Assembly (NCBI GenBank): GCA_946886255.1
Contig: CAMPIG010000009.1
Coordinates: 1-28,994, forward strand
Length of the DNA stretch: 28,994 nt
Direction: 5' to 3'
Source of the DNA: an uncultured Cellvibrio sp.
GTDB lineage: Bacteria; Pseudomonadota; Gammaproteobacteria; Pseudomonadales; Cellvibrionaceae
Below are positions 8,612 to 14,876 of the stretch, one piece after another. Made by a program: the position numbers and the translations under genes. The notes beneath the pieces are model-generated. The model was not told the origin of the DNA. It did not search any database and saw nothing but the letters and a program-made list of their open reading frames with translations. Position 1 is the stretch's first letter. The number at the start of each line of letters is the position of its first letter.

Positions 8612-10441
8612 TTAATTCTTGCTTAACGCAAGGCTCGTTTTGGTCTCGTCAACATGAATCGCTTCTATAACATACGATTCGCCCGGGTGAGGCTCCAGAT
8701 CAAATAATTCTCGTGATAACGGATTAATGAAATGGTATTCCAACTGATTCCGAATGCCACGTCCGCCATTGTGGAGATCGGCAGTACATAAGTGCTTCAA
8801 GGTATCTCTTGCCGTGTCGGCTATGGCCAGCTTCACATGTAGTTGTTCTTCTATTGCAGCAAGATGACCGGAAATATTCATGTCGAATATCGCTACCGCA
8901 GTATCCTGACGGATAAAATCGAATACGATAACGTTTTCGCCAATACGGTTTAGCAACTCCGGCCGGTTGATGTCCAATTTGAAATAACGTTCTATCTCTT
9001 CTTTCACTTTGCGTTCTACATCCGGGTGCTGGTCATCGGGTGTTACATTGGGTACGCGCCTTCCGTCAGGCGTGTTTTTATATATACCCAGATTGGAGGT
9101 AAAGATAATAAACGTTTCAGAAAAATAAACCCGATCCCCTCGGCCACTGGTTAGGATGCCGTCATCCAGTACCTGCAAAAATTTATCGAAGATGCGTGGA
9201 TGGGCTTTTTCAATCTCATCAAACAGAACAACACTGAAAGGCTTTTCGCGCACCGCATTGGTCAACTCACCACCCACATCATAACCAACGTAACCCGGCG
9301 GAGCACCAATGAGCCGCTGATCGGCATGCTCTGCGCTGAACTCACTCATATCAAATCGAATGTAAGCGCGGTCGTCACCAAACAACAAGCTGGTAATGGT
9401 TTTTGCCAATTCCGTTTTACCAACACCGGTTGGCCCGGCAAGGAAAATGACACCGCGCGGCCTTCCCCCTCGTTTGACGTTGCCGATGCCGGTGATTGCC
9501 CGTTTGATAATATCCAGGGCATGGGTAACTGCATGGTTCTGACCCTTGATGCGGTTCTGGATGAACTTATCGCCGTGCCTGATTTTATCCCGATCTATTT
9601 TTTGCCAGGGGTCATCTGTAACACCGATTTTATAACGCCTTACTGCATCACCGATTTTGTCGATGCCAAGACCTTCCGATTGTCCCAACGTAGTGATGGC
9701 CTCCATATCAAGTAGCAACAATCCTTCTGTTTCATCAACAAAACGATTGATTGAGGTGTTCTCGTCATGAACCGCATTGTTGGCTTGCAGTCCTTTCAAC
9801 AAGGTACGAGCCATTGCATGACGGGCGATGTTATCGGGTTTGTTGATAGGAATATGGCGTAACTTTGGATTGCCAATGACAAACCAGTCGGGTAGATCAC
9901 CCTCTTTATCGACTATCCAGATAACGGAATTGTAGAACCCCTTGCGTGACTCGCCATGGGGCTGAAGCTTGGCTTGTTGCGAAAGAATAAGTGCTCTTGT
10001 AAAGGCGTTGTGTTCGGCTTTCGATAGATGCTCGGGGCTGATGCTGTATTGAGATGCGAAGTCGGCAATGATAGCCACAGGAACGTCCCTATGGGCAACT
10101 AAATGTTCCAGGCTCTGTGTCAAGGCATCAATATTGTAGTTGGCCTGATTGGGTTGGGTTATCGATCCCAGTGCCTGAAGCAACGCGTGCTTTTCAGACT
10201 CTGTGCCACGGAAAAAAGGAATATCAAACCCTTCGGCAGGATTGTAATAAACAATATGGGTATAGCCGAGTGATTGGAGTTCCAGGGCCAGATACTCCTT
10301 AAGAGCATACCAGCCGATTTGCCCCTGCCCGTGATCGTAAAGCTGCCAGTCTTTGATATTGCCCGACAGTACGAATTGGCTTTTCAGCGGCAGAAAGCGG
10401 ATAAAATCACGCAACCAGCGGGGTCTATGAAATGATTCCAT
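8612..10441 (-). CDS. AAA+ ATPase with ClpB/ClpA-D2-like module and divergent N-terminal half
   Basis: From the ATG at 10441 the protein is 609 aa. Residues 1-300 look like a degenerate AAA-type domain (FLPLKSQFVLSGNIKDW near the start) without Walker motifs. Residues about 320-600 are a complete Clp/Hsp100 D2 module: Walker A GPTGVGKT near 337, pore loop GYVGYDVGGEL near 385, Walker B LFDEIEKAHP near 409, sensor 1 IIFTSN, arginine finger RPELLNRIGEN near 495, and sensor 2 GGRGIRNQLE. Such modules form hexamers that thread or remodel proteins. No Clp N-domain is present. Start choice: 10441 has AAGG 8 nt upstream. An in-frame ATG at 10486 has a poor ribosome site, and the most upstream ATG at 10564 lies in the loop of a terminator hairpin and is unlikely. 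It is the first gene of the four-gene operon. Confidence 0.9.
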   Translation of the reverse strand: MESFHRPRWLRDFIRFLPLKSQFVLSGNIKDWQLYDHGQGQIGWYALKEYLALELQSLGYTHIVYYNPAEGFDIPFFRGTESEKHALLQALGSITQPNQANYNIDALTQSLEHLVAHRDVPVAIIADFASQYSISPEHLSKAEHNAFTRALILSQQAKLQPHGESRKGFYNSVIWIVDKEGDLPDWFVIGNPKLRHIPINKPDNIARHAMARTLLKGLQANNAVHDENTSINRFVDETEGLLLLDMEAITTLGQSEGLGIDKIGDAVRRYKIGVTDDPWQKIDRDKIRHGDKFIQNRIKGQNHAVTHALDIIKRAITGIGNVKRGGRPRGVIFLAGPTGVGKTELAKTITSLLFGDDRAYIRFDMSEFSAEHADQRLIGAPPGYVGYDVGGELTNAVREKPFSVVLFDEIEKAHPRIFDKFLQVLDDGILTSGRGDRVYFSETFIIFTSNLGIYKNTPDGRRVPNVTPDDQHPDVERKVKEEIERYFKLDINRPELLNRIGENVIVFDFIRQDTAVAIFDMNISGHLAAIEEQLHVKLAIADTARDTLKHLCTADLHNGGRGIRNQLEYHFINPLSRELFDLEPHPGESYVIEAIHVDETKTSLALSKN

Positions 10442-10552
10442 TACATTAGCCTTAATGTGCTTATTCGAAAGTCCATTGTTTTTCATTGGCCCCCGAAAGT
10501 CTATACCTGTGAGGAGGATTACCGGATTAGGAGCAGAAGAACTGTTAAAAAT

Positions 10553-10580
10553 AAAATCCCGCATTTAGGTGCGGGATTTT
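10553..10580 (-). terminator. Strong intrinsic terminator, apparently bidirectional
   Basis: A perfect 11-bp stem is formed by AAAATCCCGCA (10553-10563) and TGCGGGATTTT (10570-10580) around a 6-nt loop. On the minus strand it is followed by ATTTTTAACAG, a T-rich tail. On the plus strand the run TTTTTTATT follows. It lies 55 bp after the stop of the 104-aa gene and before the AAA gene. It should therefore end the regulator-nuclease transcript and force the AAA operon to have its own promoter, unless there is read-through. Confidence 0.85.
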
Positions 10581-10587
10581 TTATTGG

Positions 10588-10600
10588 AGTTGATTCAACT
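10588..10600. promoter_or_regulatory. Candidate operator AGTTGA-T-TCAACT ahead of the AAA operon
   Basis: A perfect 6-bp inverted repeat with a 1-nt centre lies just upstream, on the minus strand, of the terminator and the AAA gene. Its arms match those of the palindrome at 12507-12523 at the head of the XRE gene. The spacer differs (1 versus 3 nt), which would change half-site geometry, so shared binding by the XRE protein is a hypothesis. Confidence 0.4.
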
Positions 10601-10635
10601 GTGTTAGCGAAAAATTGGCACTATGGTTGGCAGTC

Positions 10636-10950
10636 TTATATTTCATCGCTCACCTGCTCCCATTTGTCACCGTAACCAATCTGATCAAGATAACCGCTGA
10701 TAATATTCATGCTGCGTTCCGTCCAGTATTGCAAGTTCACTTCCCCGAATACCTCAGCACCGTTATCCTGATCTTCCGCTACGGCCTCCAGTATTCTCCA
10801 GAAGAACCGGGATAATGCAATGGCATGTTCTTTGGAGGTAACAGAAGCGGTATTCTGAATAATGCCAATAAGATCGTGCGCTTCAAGTTGATTGGCATAG
10901 TGGAAGCAAACTTGCTGTGCTTTTGGGTCTTTGCCGGTGAAGTCCAACAT
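10636..10950 (-). CDS. Small protein of unknown function, paired with the PDDEXK nuclease
   Basis: This 104-aa soluble protein (MLDFTGKDPKAQQVCFHYAN at its start) has no signal peptide, membrane segment or recognisable motif. It is acidic and looks mainly helical, with several aromatic residues (FFWR, QYW, YGDKW). Its ATG is only 3 bp after the TAG of the nuclease gene, with AGG 8 nt upstream of the start, so the two genes are cotranscribed and possibly translationally coupled. The terminator at 10553-10580 follows it. Being paired with a nuclease it could be an inhibitor, immunity protein or adaptor, but nothing in the sequence proves this. Confidence 0.75.
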   Translation of the reverse strand: MLDFTGKDPKAQQVCFHYANQLEAHDLIGIIQNTASVTSKEHAIALSRFFWRILEAVAEDQDNGAEVFGEVNLQYWTERSMNIISGYLDQIGYGDKWEQVSDEI

Positions 10951-10953
10951 TTA

Positions 10954-12006
10954 CTAACCTATAGCTAAAATACTTTTTCTGGTGTTATCTGCATCGATAA
11001 TCCTAGAAAACCAGCTCAATAACTTTTCTTTTATAATTATTAGATCAGTAGCTAAACTAAATTCCTCTAAAATATATCGTGAATCTCTGTAAGTTATTTC
11101 GAATTCGCTAATAGGTGGTTCAAAAAGAAGTTCAGATAAGTAGGCTTGGGGGTTTGGGTTACGGTCAAAAACCATGAACGTCCATCCGGTCGGCGATATG
11201 TGTAGATCAAATGCTATTGAATGACCCGAAAGTATAAAATCATGAACCAGACAAGATTTGGCATATATCCATTGTTTACATCCATTTTGGTTACCAATAA
11301 TTTCTGAAAGATCCCGTACTTTCGAATAAAGTTTTGACATAAATTTATTTCTGGCATTCAGCAAATCATCAACTCTTTCGTGATGCTTTATGAAAAATTG
11401 ATCAATTTCATCTAATTCCATATTCTTACCTGTGAAGTTTTCCATACTGCTCATAAAATCCAGAAGATAAAGAAGCCATTTCTGAGATGATTTACCGGCA
11501 TAGAGACCAAGACGTTGCCTTATTTCAGCTATAAAATTTTTGTAGGTTATCCCAACAAACCCATTATCAACTTCATTAACCTTAATGCTAAGGACAATTT
11601 TAACGGGCGATAAATTTTTTTGAACGGATAGTTTATCTATTGTACTGCTGTAATCGTTTAGATCATTTTTTAACTCGTGGAATATTTTGTTCTCTATTCC
11701 TATAAGCTGGTTATCTGTTTCAATCAAGAGATCTAATCTTCCACCTTTATTTGTGGAATATTCACGATAAACCTGAAAGTTTCCTTGGCTCAAATCGTCA
11801 CTTTTGGCGAGGCTCATTAGTGAAGAGAAAAGCAAGCTTCCCAAACCATGCTCATTATTAGGGTTTAAATAGAAAGCAAGGATATTACTGCACACATTTT
11901 CATAATGAGGATAGCCAGCCACATCAAATATACTTTCACTTTCAGATACAGTTGAAAGAGATTCAAAATCATGAAGCACGGTTAGTAAATTTTCAAAGCT
12001 GTCCAT
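10954..12006 (-). CDS. PD-(D/E)XK nuclease superfamily protein (PDDEXK_4-like)
   Basis: From the ATG at 12006 the protein has 350 aa. The nuclease core is visible as GGRLDLLIE with Asp92, followed by IGIENK with Glu105 and Lys107, the D...ExK catalytic pattern. An upstream block around residues 35-60 (Glu37, then NILAFYLNPNNEHGLGSL) matches the conserved helix and loop of PDDEXK_4 proteins. The C-terminal 200 residues are not recognised and may bind DNA or a partner. A TTG at 12051 would add 15 residues; I prefer the ATG, although its AAGG sits rather far upstream. The gene is markedly richer in A and T than its neighbours, which suggests separate acquisition. It follows the XRE gene by 75 bp and precedes the 104-aa gene by 3 bp. 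DNA cleavage as defence is inferred from family and context. Confidence 0.87.
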   Translation of the reverse strand: MDSFENLLTVLHDFESLSTVSESESIFDVAGYPHYENVCSNILAFYLNPNNEHGLGSLLFSSLMSLAKSDDLSQGNFQVYREYSTNKGGRLDLLIETDNQLIGIENKIFHELKNDLNDYSSTIDKLSVQKNLSPVKIVLSIKVNEVDNGFVGITYKNFIAEIRQRLGLYAGKSSQKWLLYLLDFMSSMENFTGKNMELDEIDQFFIKHHERVDDLLNARNKFMSKLYSKVRDLSEIIGNQNGCKQWIYAKSCLVHDFILSGHSIAFDLHISPTGWTFMVFDRNPNPQAYLSELLFEPPISEFEITYRDSRYILEEFSLATDLIIIKEKLLSWFSRIIDADNTRKSILAIG

Positions 12007-12081
12007 ATAGCTGACGACCTTATAGATGATATTCCATGACCAGCCCGCCAATGGAATTTGGATGGGGGGTTATATTGATTG

Positions 12082-12441
12082 TTATTTACCATGATTGCTT
12101 GTTTTTAACCTACCAACCAAGCTCTCCACAATACCAATAAGCAACCCCCGATCTTCCGCCGATACTTTCGCCAAAAGGTCTTCCAGGTAAGCCGTTTGAT
12201 CTGCCAGTCTGGAACTGCTGCCATGCAGTAACTCATCAGTTCGGCATCCCAGAATTTCAGCCAATTCCAAAAGTCTTATGGCGTTTGGTACGGCTATCCC
12301 CCGCTCAATACGGGAAACGGCTTCGCTGCCTATACCCAGGTTTTCCGCTACATATTCCTGTGTTAATCCCGCGGTTATGCGCAGGCTGGATATGCGTTTA
12401 CCCAATTCTTTTGCCAGATCAGCCGGGTTATCTCGTTTCAT
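12082..12441 (-). CDS. XRE-family helix-turn-helix transcriptional regulator
   Basis: This is a 119-aa protein from the ATG at 12441. A TTG at 12468, preceded by GAGGG, would give 128 aa and is a real alternative. Residues about 10-62 are a classical HTH_3 domain: RISSLRITAGLTQEYVAENL then GIGSEAVSRIERG, ending in the family's ELAEILGC-type helix. The remaining 50 residues are a short helical tail that could mediate dimerisation. It is the first gene of the minus-strand cassette, 75 bp ahead of the nuclease. A palindrome in its promoter region (12507-12523) suggests autoregulation, and a related one ahead of the AAA operon suggests it governs the whole cassette. Confidence 0.92.
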   Translation of the reverse strand: MKRDNPADLAKELGKRISSLRITAGLTQEYVAENLGIGSEAVSRIERGIAVPNAIRLLELAEILGCRTDELLHGSSSRLADQTAYLEDLLAKVSAEDRGLLIGIVESLVGRLKTSNHGK

Positions 12442-12506
12442 TTGGGGAATCTCTGCCAGAAAACCCAAATAGTTGTCCCTCGACCTTTTAGTATGAAGGA
12501 TGTATA

Positions 12507-12523
12507 AAGTTGATAGTCAACTT
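12507..12523. promoter_or_regulatory. Candidate XRE operator AAGTTGA-TAG-TCAACTT
   Basis: A perfect 7-bp inverted repeat with a 3-nt centre lies between the divergent XRE and lipoprotein genes. The next bases contain another half-site-like GTTGA at 12529-12533, overlapping the -35 box of the plus-strand promoter. A bound dimer would cover the XRE promoter region and could also touch the divergent promoter. No binding evidence is available from sequence alone. Confidence 0.55.
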
Positions 12524-12529
12524 AAAAGG

Positions 12530-12558
12530 TTGACAATGAGCTAATGACCGACTATTTT
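12530..12558 (+). promoter_or_regulatory. Sigma-70-type promoter for the lipoprotein gene pair
   Basis: A consensus -35 box TTGACA (12530-12535) is followed after 17 bp by TATTTT (12553-12558), a 4/6 match to the -10 consensus. Transcription would start near 12565, about 50 nt before the GTG start at 12614. Confidence 0.65.
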
Positions 12559-12613
12559 GTTTGAAAAAGCGACAAGCTGTAAGGATCGGATTTACCTCAA
12601 GAGGAAAGCACTT

Positions 12614-13135
12614 GTGTCAATCAAGCCAATATTTACTCTTATCTTTTCATTAATTGTTCTCGTTGGGTGTCAGGCAACAGGAGAGCAGCACCGGGCCAAT
12701 GTCTATAAAGCGGGACAGGTCAACATAAAACAAGCAGCCAGGACGGTAGAAATCCTCGCCGTTATGCCCGCCAGGATAGAAGTTGATAACAGTGAGGCAC
12801 AACAAAAAGCGCAGGTGGCCGGTGGTATTTTGGGGGCCGTCCTGGGTGCAGCTATTGGTGACAAGGTTCAATCCAGCCGCTATCAAACACACGAGACCGT
12901 CGCTGCCGGTGCTCTCGGTGGCGCGGTTGTTGGTGCAGCAACAGGTTCATTAGTGAAGGACAAGGTTTTGGTTGATGGTGTGTCGTTGGTATATGTCGAG
13001 GATGGTGAAACACTGAGTTCTGCTCAAGTGGGGAAACTATGCGAATTTAAGCCGGGTGTCGCTGTGATTATCTCAACGGGAGAAAATGAAACGCGTGTCC
13101 AGCCCAATGCCACCTGCCCGCAAGGAGATGCATGA
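12614..13135 (+). CDS. Outer-membrane lipoprotein with glycine zipper (SlyB / 17-kDa antigen type)
   Basis: The 173-aa protein starts at a GTG at 12614 with AAGAGGA 8 nt upstream. An in-frame ATG at 12557 exists but lies in the -10 region of the promoter. Residues 1-18 are a lipoprotein signal peptide and LVGC gives the lipidated Cys19. Gln at +2 favours sorting to the outer membrane. Residues about 68-118 contain two glycine-zipper segments, AGGILGAVLGAAIG and GALGGAVVGAATG, typical of the glycine-zipper 2TM family. The C-terminal 55 residues form a small hydrophilic domain with two Cys. Members of this family are usually linked to envelope integrity; the function here is not known. It overlaps the following secreted coiled-coil gene, so the two are cotranscribed. 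Confidence 0.9.
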   Translation: MSIKPIFTLIFSLIVLVGCQATGEQHRANVYKAGQVNIKQAARTVEILAVMPARIEVDNSEAQQKAQVAGGILGAVLGAAIGDKVQSSRYQTHETVAAGALGGAVVGAATGSLVKDKVLVDGVSLVYVEDGETLSSAQVGKLCEFKPGVAVIISTGENETRVQPNATCPQGDA

Positions 13136-13656
13136 TGCAAAAAATAGCGCTGTTTTTGTTTATCTTCTTCGCCATGGGCTCAGCTGCCCAACCCAATTTG
13201 CAAGACCAGATTAATGCTGTTCATCAGGCGAATAAGCAACAAAAAGAATCGGAAAGATTAGCCGCCGAAGGAGCTGAAAAAGCAAGGCTGGCAGAACAGG
13301 AACGTCAAAGAATAGCCGAAGCTCGCAGAATGGACGCGAAACTAGTGGAAAAACGCAAAGCGGATGCGTATGAAGAAGAACTCAGGAAAATCTACCTCGA
13401 AGAACAGCGCCTTAACCTGAAACAAAGACAGCTCTATGCAGAAAGCGACTCCGAATACGAGAAAAATCTGCGAATGATAGCCATTGAAAAGGAAAAGGCG
13501 AAATTAGCCGAGGTCAAGGCCAGGGCGGAACGCGCCAATGATTATATTGATCAGGATTTGAAAACCAAGGCCGCCGAAACCGATTTGGTGCAATCCGTTG
13601 CAGATAGTAATCGAAATGTTTCGGAAGGCGCTAAGGCGATGATGAGTGATAAATAA
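13135..13656 (+). CDS. Secreted coiled-coil protein, DUF5384-like
   Basis: The 173-aa product begins MQKIALFLFIFFAMGSAAQ, a Sec signal peptide with likely cleavage after GSAA. The mature protein begins PNLQDQINAVHQANKQQ and then runs as a nearly continuous charged helix rich in Ala, Glu, Lys, Arg and Gln, so a periplasmic coiled coil is expected. Layout and length resemble DUF5384 proteins, recalled from family knowledge and not checked. The upstream gene's TGA shares a base with this ATG. AAGGAG lies 7 nt before it, and a second ATG at 13132 would leave only 4 nt. Its partner lipoprotein suggests an envelope-related role, which is inference. Confidence 0.85.
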   Translation: MQKIALFLFIFFAMGSAAQPNLQDQINAVHQANKQQKESERLAAEGAEKARLAEQERQRIAEARRMDAKLVEKRKADAYEEELRKIYLEEQRLNLKQRQLYAESDSEYEKNLRMIAIEKEKAKLAEVKARAERANDYIDQDLKTKAAETDLVQSVADSNRNVSEGAKAMMSDK

Positions 13657-13723
13657 TGTGAATTATTTATGAAATCTAAAGTTGGTTTTTTAATTTTGCT
13701 CTTTGCCCCTGGAGCACAAGTTT

Positions 13724-13752
13724 GAAGCCCTGACTCACTGGAGCAGGGCTTC
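13724..13752. terminator. Hairpin between convergent genes, possible weak terminator
   Basis: GAAGCCCTG (13724-13732) and CAGGGCTTC (13744-13752) form a perfect 9-bp stem with an 11-nt loop. It begins 4 nt after the OmpA stop on the minus strand and 67 nt after the coiled-coil gene stop on the plus strand. Neither side has a clear T-run, so termination would be weak or the hairpin could protect mRNA 3' ends. Confidence 0.45.
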
Positions 13753-13756
13753 CGAC

Positions 13757-14809
13757 TTATGGCAAAACCTTAAGCTCGATGCGACGATTCAATGCACGGC
13801 CTTCATCGGTTTCATTGCTTGCTATCGGGCGTTCTTCACCATGCCCGATGGGGCCTTCAAGGCGGTCAGCGCGGATGCCTTGGGCGATCAGGTACTCATA
13901 CACCGTACGGGCCCGGCGCTCGGATAACCGCTGGTTATAACTCGCTGAACCCATGGCGTCGGTATGTCCGGACACTTCGGCGCGCAGGCCTTCATACCGG
14001 TTAAACAAAGCCACCACGTCGTTAAGTGCGGGGATGGCATCGGGGCGTAGATCTGCCTTATCGAAATCGAAGTGGACGCCGCGCAACGCAATAATTTGTG
14101 GATCTGGGCAGCCTTCAATTACCTTCACCGAACCGTCGGGACAATATTCCACCGGCGGTAGGGACGGTTGTGTGACCACGGGTGGTGGAAGTGGATCAGG
14201 AATCGGCTCAGTAAGCGGTCGAGTGCGAGTGGGCGGGGAACCCAGAGGGATGAGGATACCTGCCGACAAGATCACGTCCTCGAATGAGGTGGAGTCTGGA
14301 GCCGCGATACTGCGATCATCTGTATCGATACGGTAGGCCACCTCGGCCCGCAAACCGACACGCCGATAATTGGTCTGCACGCCACCCCCGAACTGGATGG
14401 CCAGGTTGGTCCCCTTGCGCTCATCTGACAAGGTAGAGTCTGGAAGCATATCCTCGCGCGTATGCTGCGCGCCGATGCCCGTCAGCAGGTATGGTCCCCA
14501 GCGGCGCGTCCCGGTTCGAAAATGCCGTCGGGCAACCACTTCAGCACCATACTGGCGCCACTGCAAATCCCCGTTCGCGGATTGCTCCGGGTTTTGATAA
14601 TTCAATTCCAGATCGACAGACCAGGCAGGGGAGAAGAACCGGCCCATACTGACGGTGCCGTGAACCGGGTCGTCAGTGTTGCGCTCGTTATCCTGGATAT
14701 TGAGGCCAGTAGCGGCGCCGAGATACCAGCGGTCATCGTACTCTTGTACCGCAACAGCCTGGGTTGTACCCAGGACACTGAGGATAAAACAGAGAAGCGT
14801 CTTCTTCAT
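13757..14809 (-). CDS. OmpA-family outer-membrane protein (beta-barrel plus OmpA_C)
   Basis: The 350-aa protein starts at an ATG with AAGGA 6 nt upstream; an upstream in-frame extension to 14968 has no supporting site. Residues 1-20 are a signal peptide (cleavage near AVA). Residues about 22-200 show alternating strands typical of an 8-stranded barrel (WYLGAATGLNIQDNE, LNYQNPEQ, GGGVQTNY). A Pro-rich linker follows at about 200-235. Residues 240-350 are the OmpA_C domain, with FDFDKADLRPDAIPAL, SGHTDAMGSASYNQRLS and NRRIEL, which includes the Asp and Arg that bind diaminopimelate in peptidoglycan. It should anchor the outer membrane to the wall. It lies 67 bp after the autotransporter gene on the same strand and may be cotranscribed with it. 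A CPDG..CPDP pair before OmpA_C could form a disulfide. Confidence 0.93.
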   Translation of the reverse strand: MKKTLLCFILSVLGTTQAVAVQEYDDRWYLGAATGLNIQDNERNTDDPVHGTVSMGRFFSPAWSVDLELNYQNPEQSANGDLQWRQYGAEVVARRHFRTGTRRWGPYLLTGIGAQHTREDMLPDSTLSDERKGTNLAIQFGGGVQTNYRRVGLRAEVAYRIDTDDRSIAAPDSTSFEDVILSAGILIPLGSPPTRTRPLTEPIPDPLPPPVVTQPSLPPVEYCPDGSVKVIEGCPDPQIIALRGVHFDFDKADLRPDAIPALNDVVALFNRYEGLRAEVSGHTDAMGSASYNQRLSERRARTVYEYLIAQGIRADRLEGPIGHGEERPIASNETDEGRALNRRIELKVLP

Positions 14810-14876
14810 GGTTGATTCCTTAACATCAGCGTGCGGGCGGGCCGGCACGTTATTGAAATTGCAACAGGGTCGTGTT

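Noticed and set aside
10442..10564. Upstream extension of the AAA gene to an ATG at 10564
   Set aside because: That ATG lies in the loop of the terminator at 10553-10580 with no ribosome site. The ATG at 10441 has AAGG at good spacing.
12557..12613. Upstream start of the lipoprotein gene at 12557
   Set aside because: It overlaps the -10 box and would place charged residues before the signal peptide. GTG at 12614 has AAGAGGA 8 nt upstream and gives a normal lipoprotein signal.
12650..12892. Minus-strand ORF of 80 codons opposite the lipoprotein gene
   Set aside because: It is antisense to a gene with a promoter, ribosome site, lipobox and glycine zipper. It has no support of its own.
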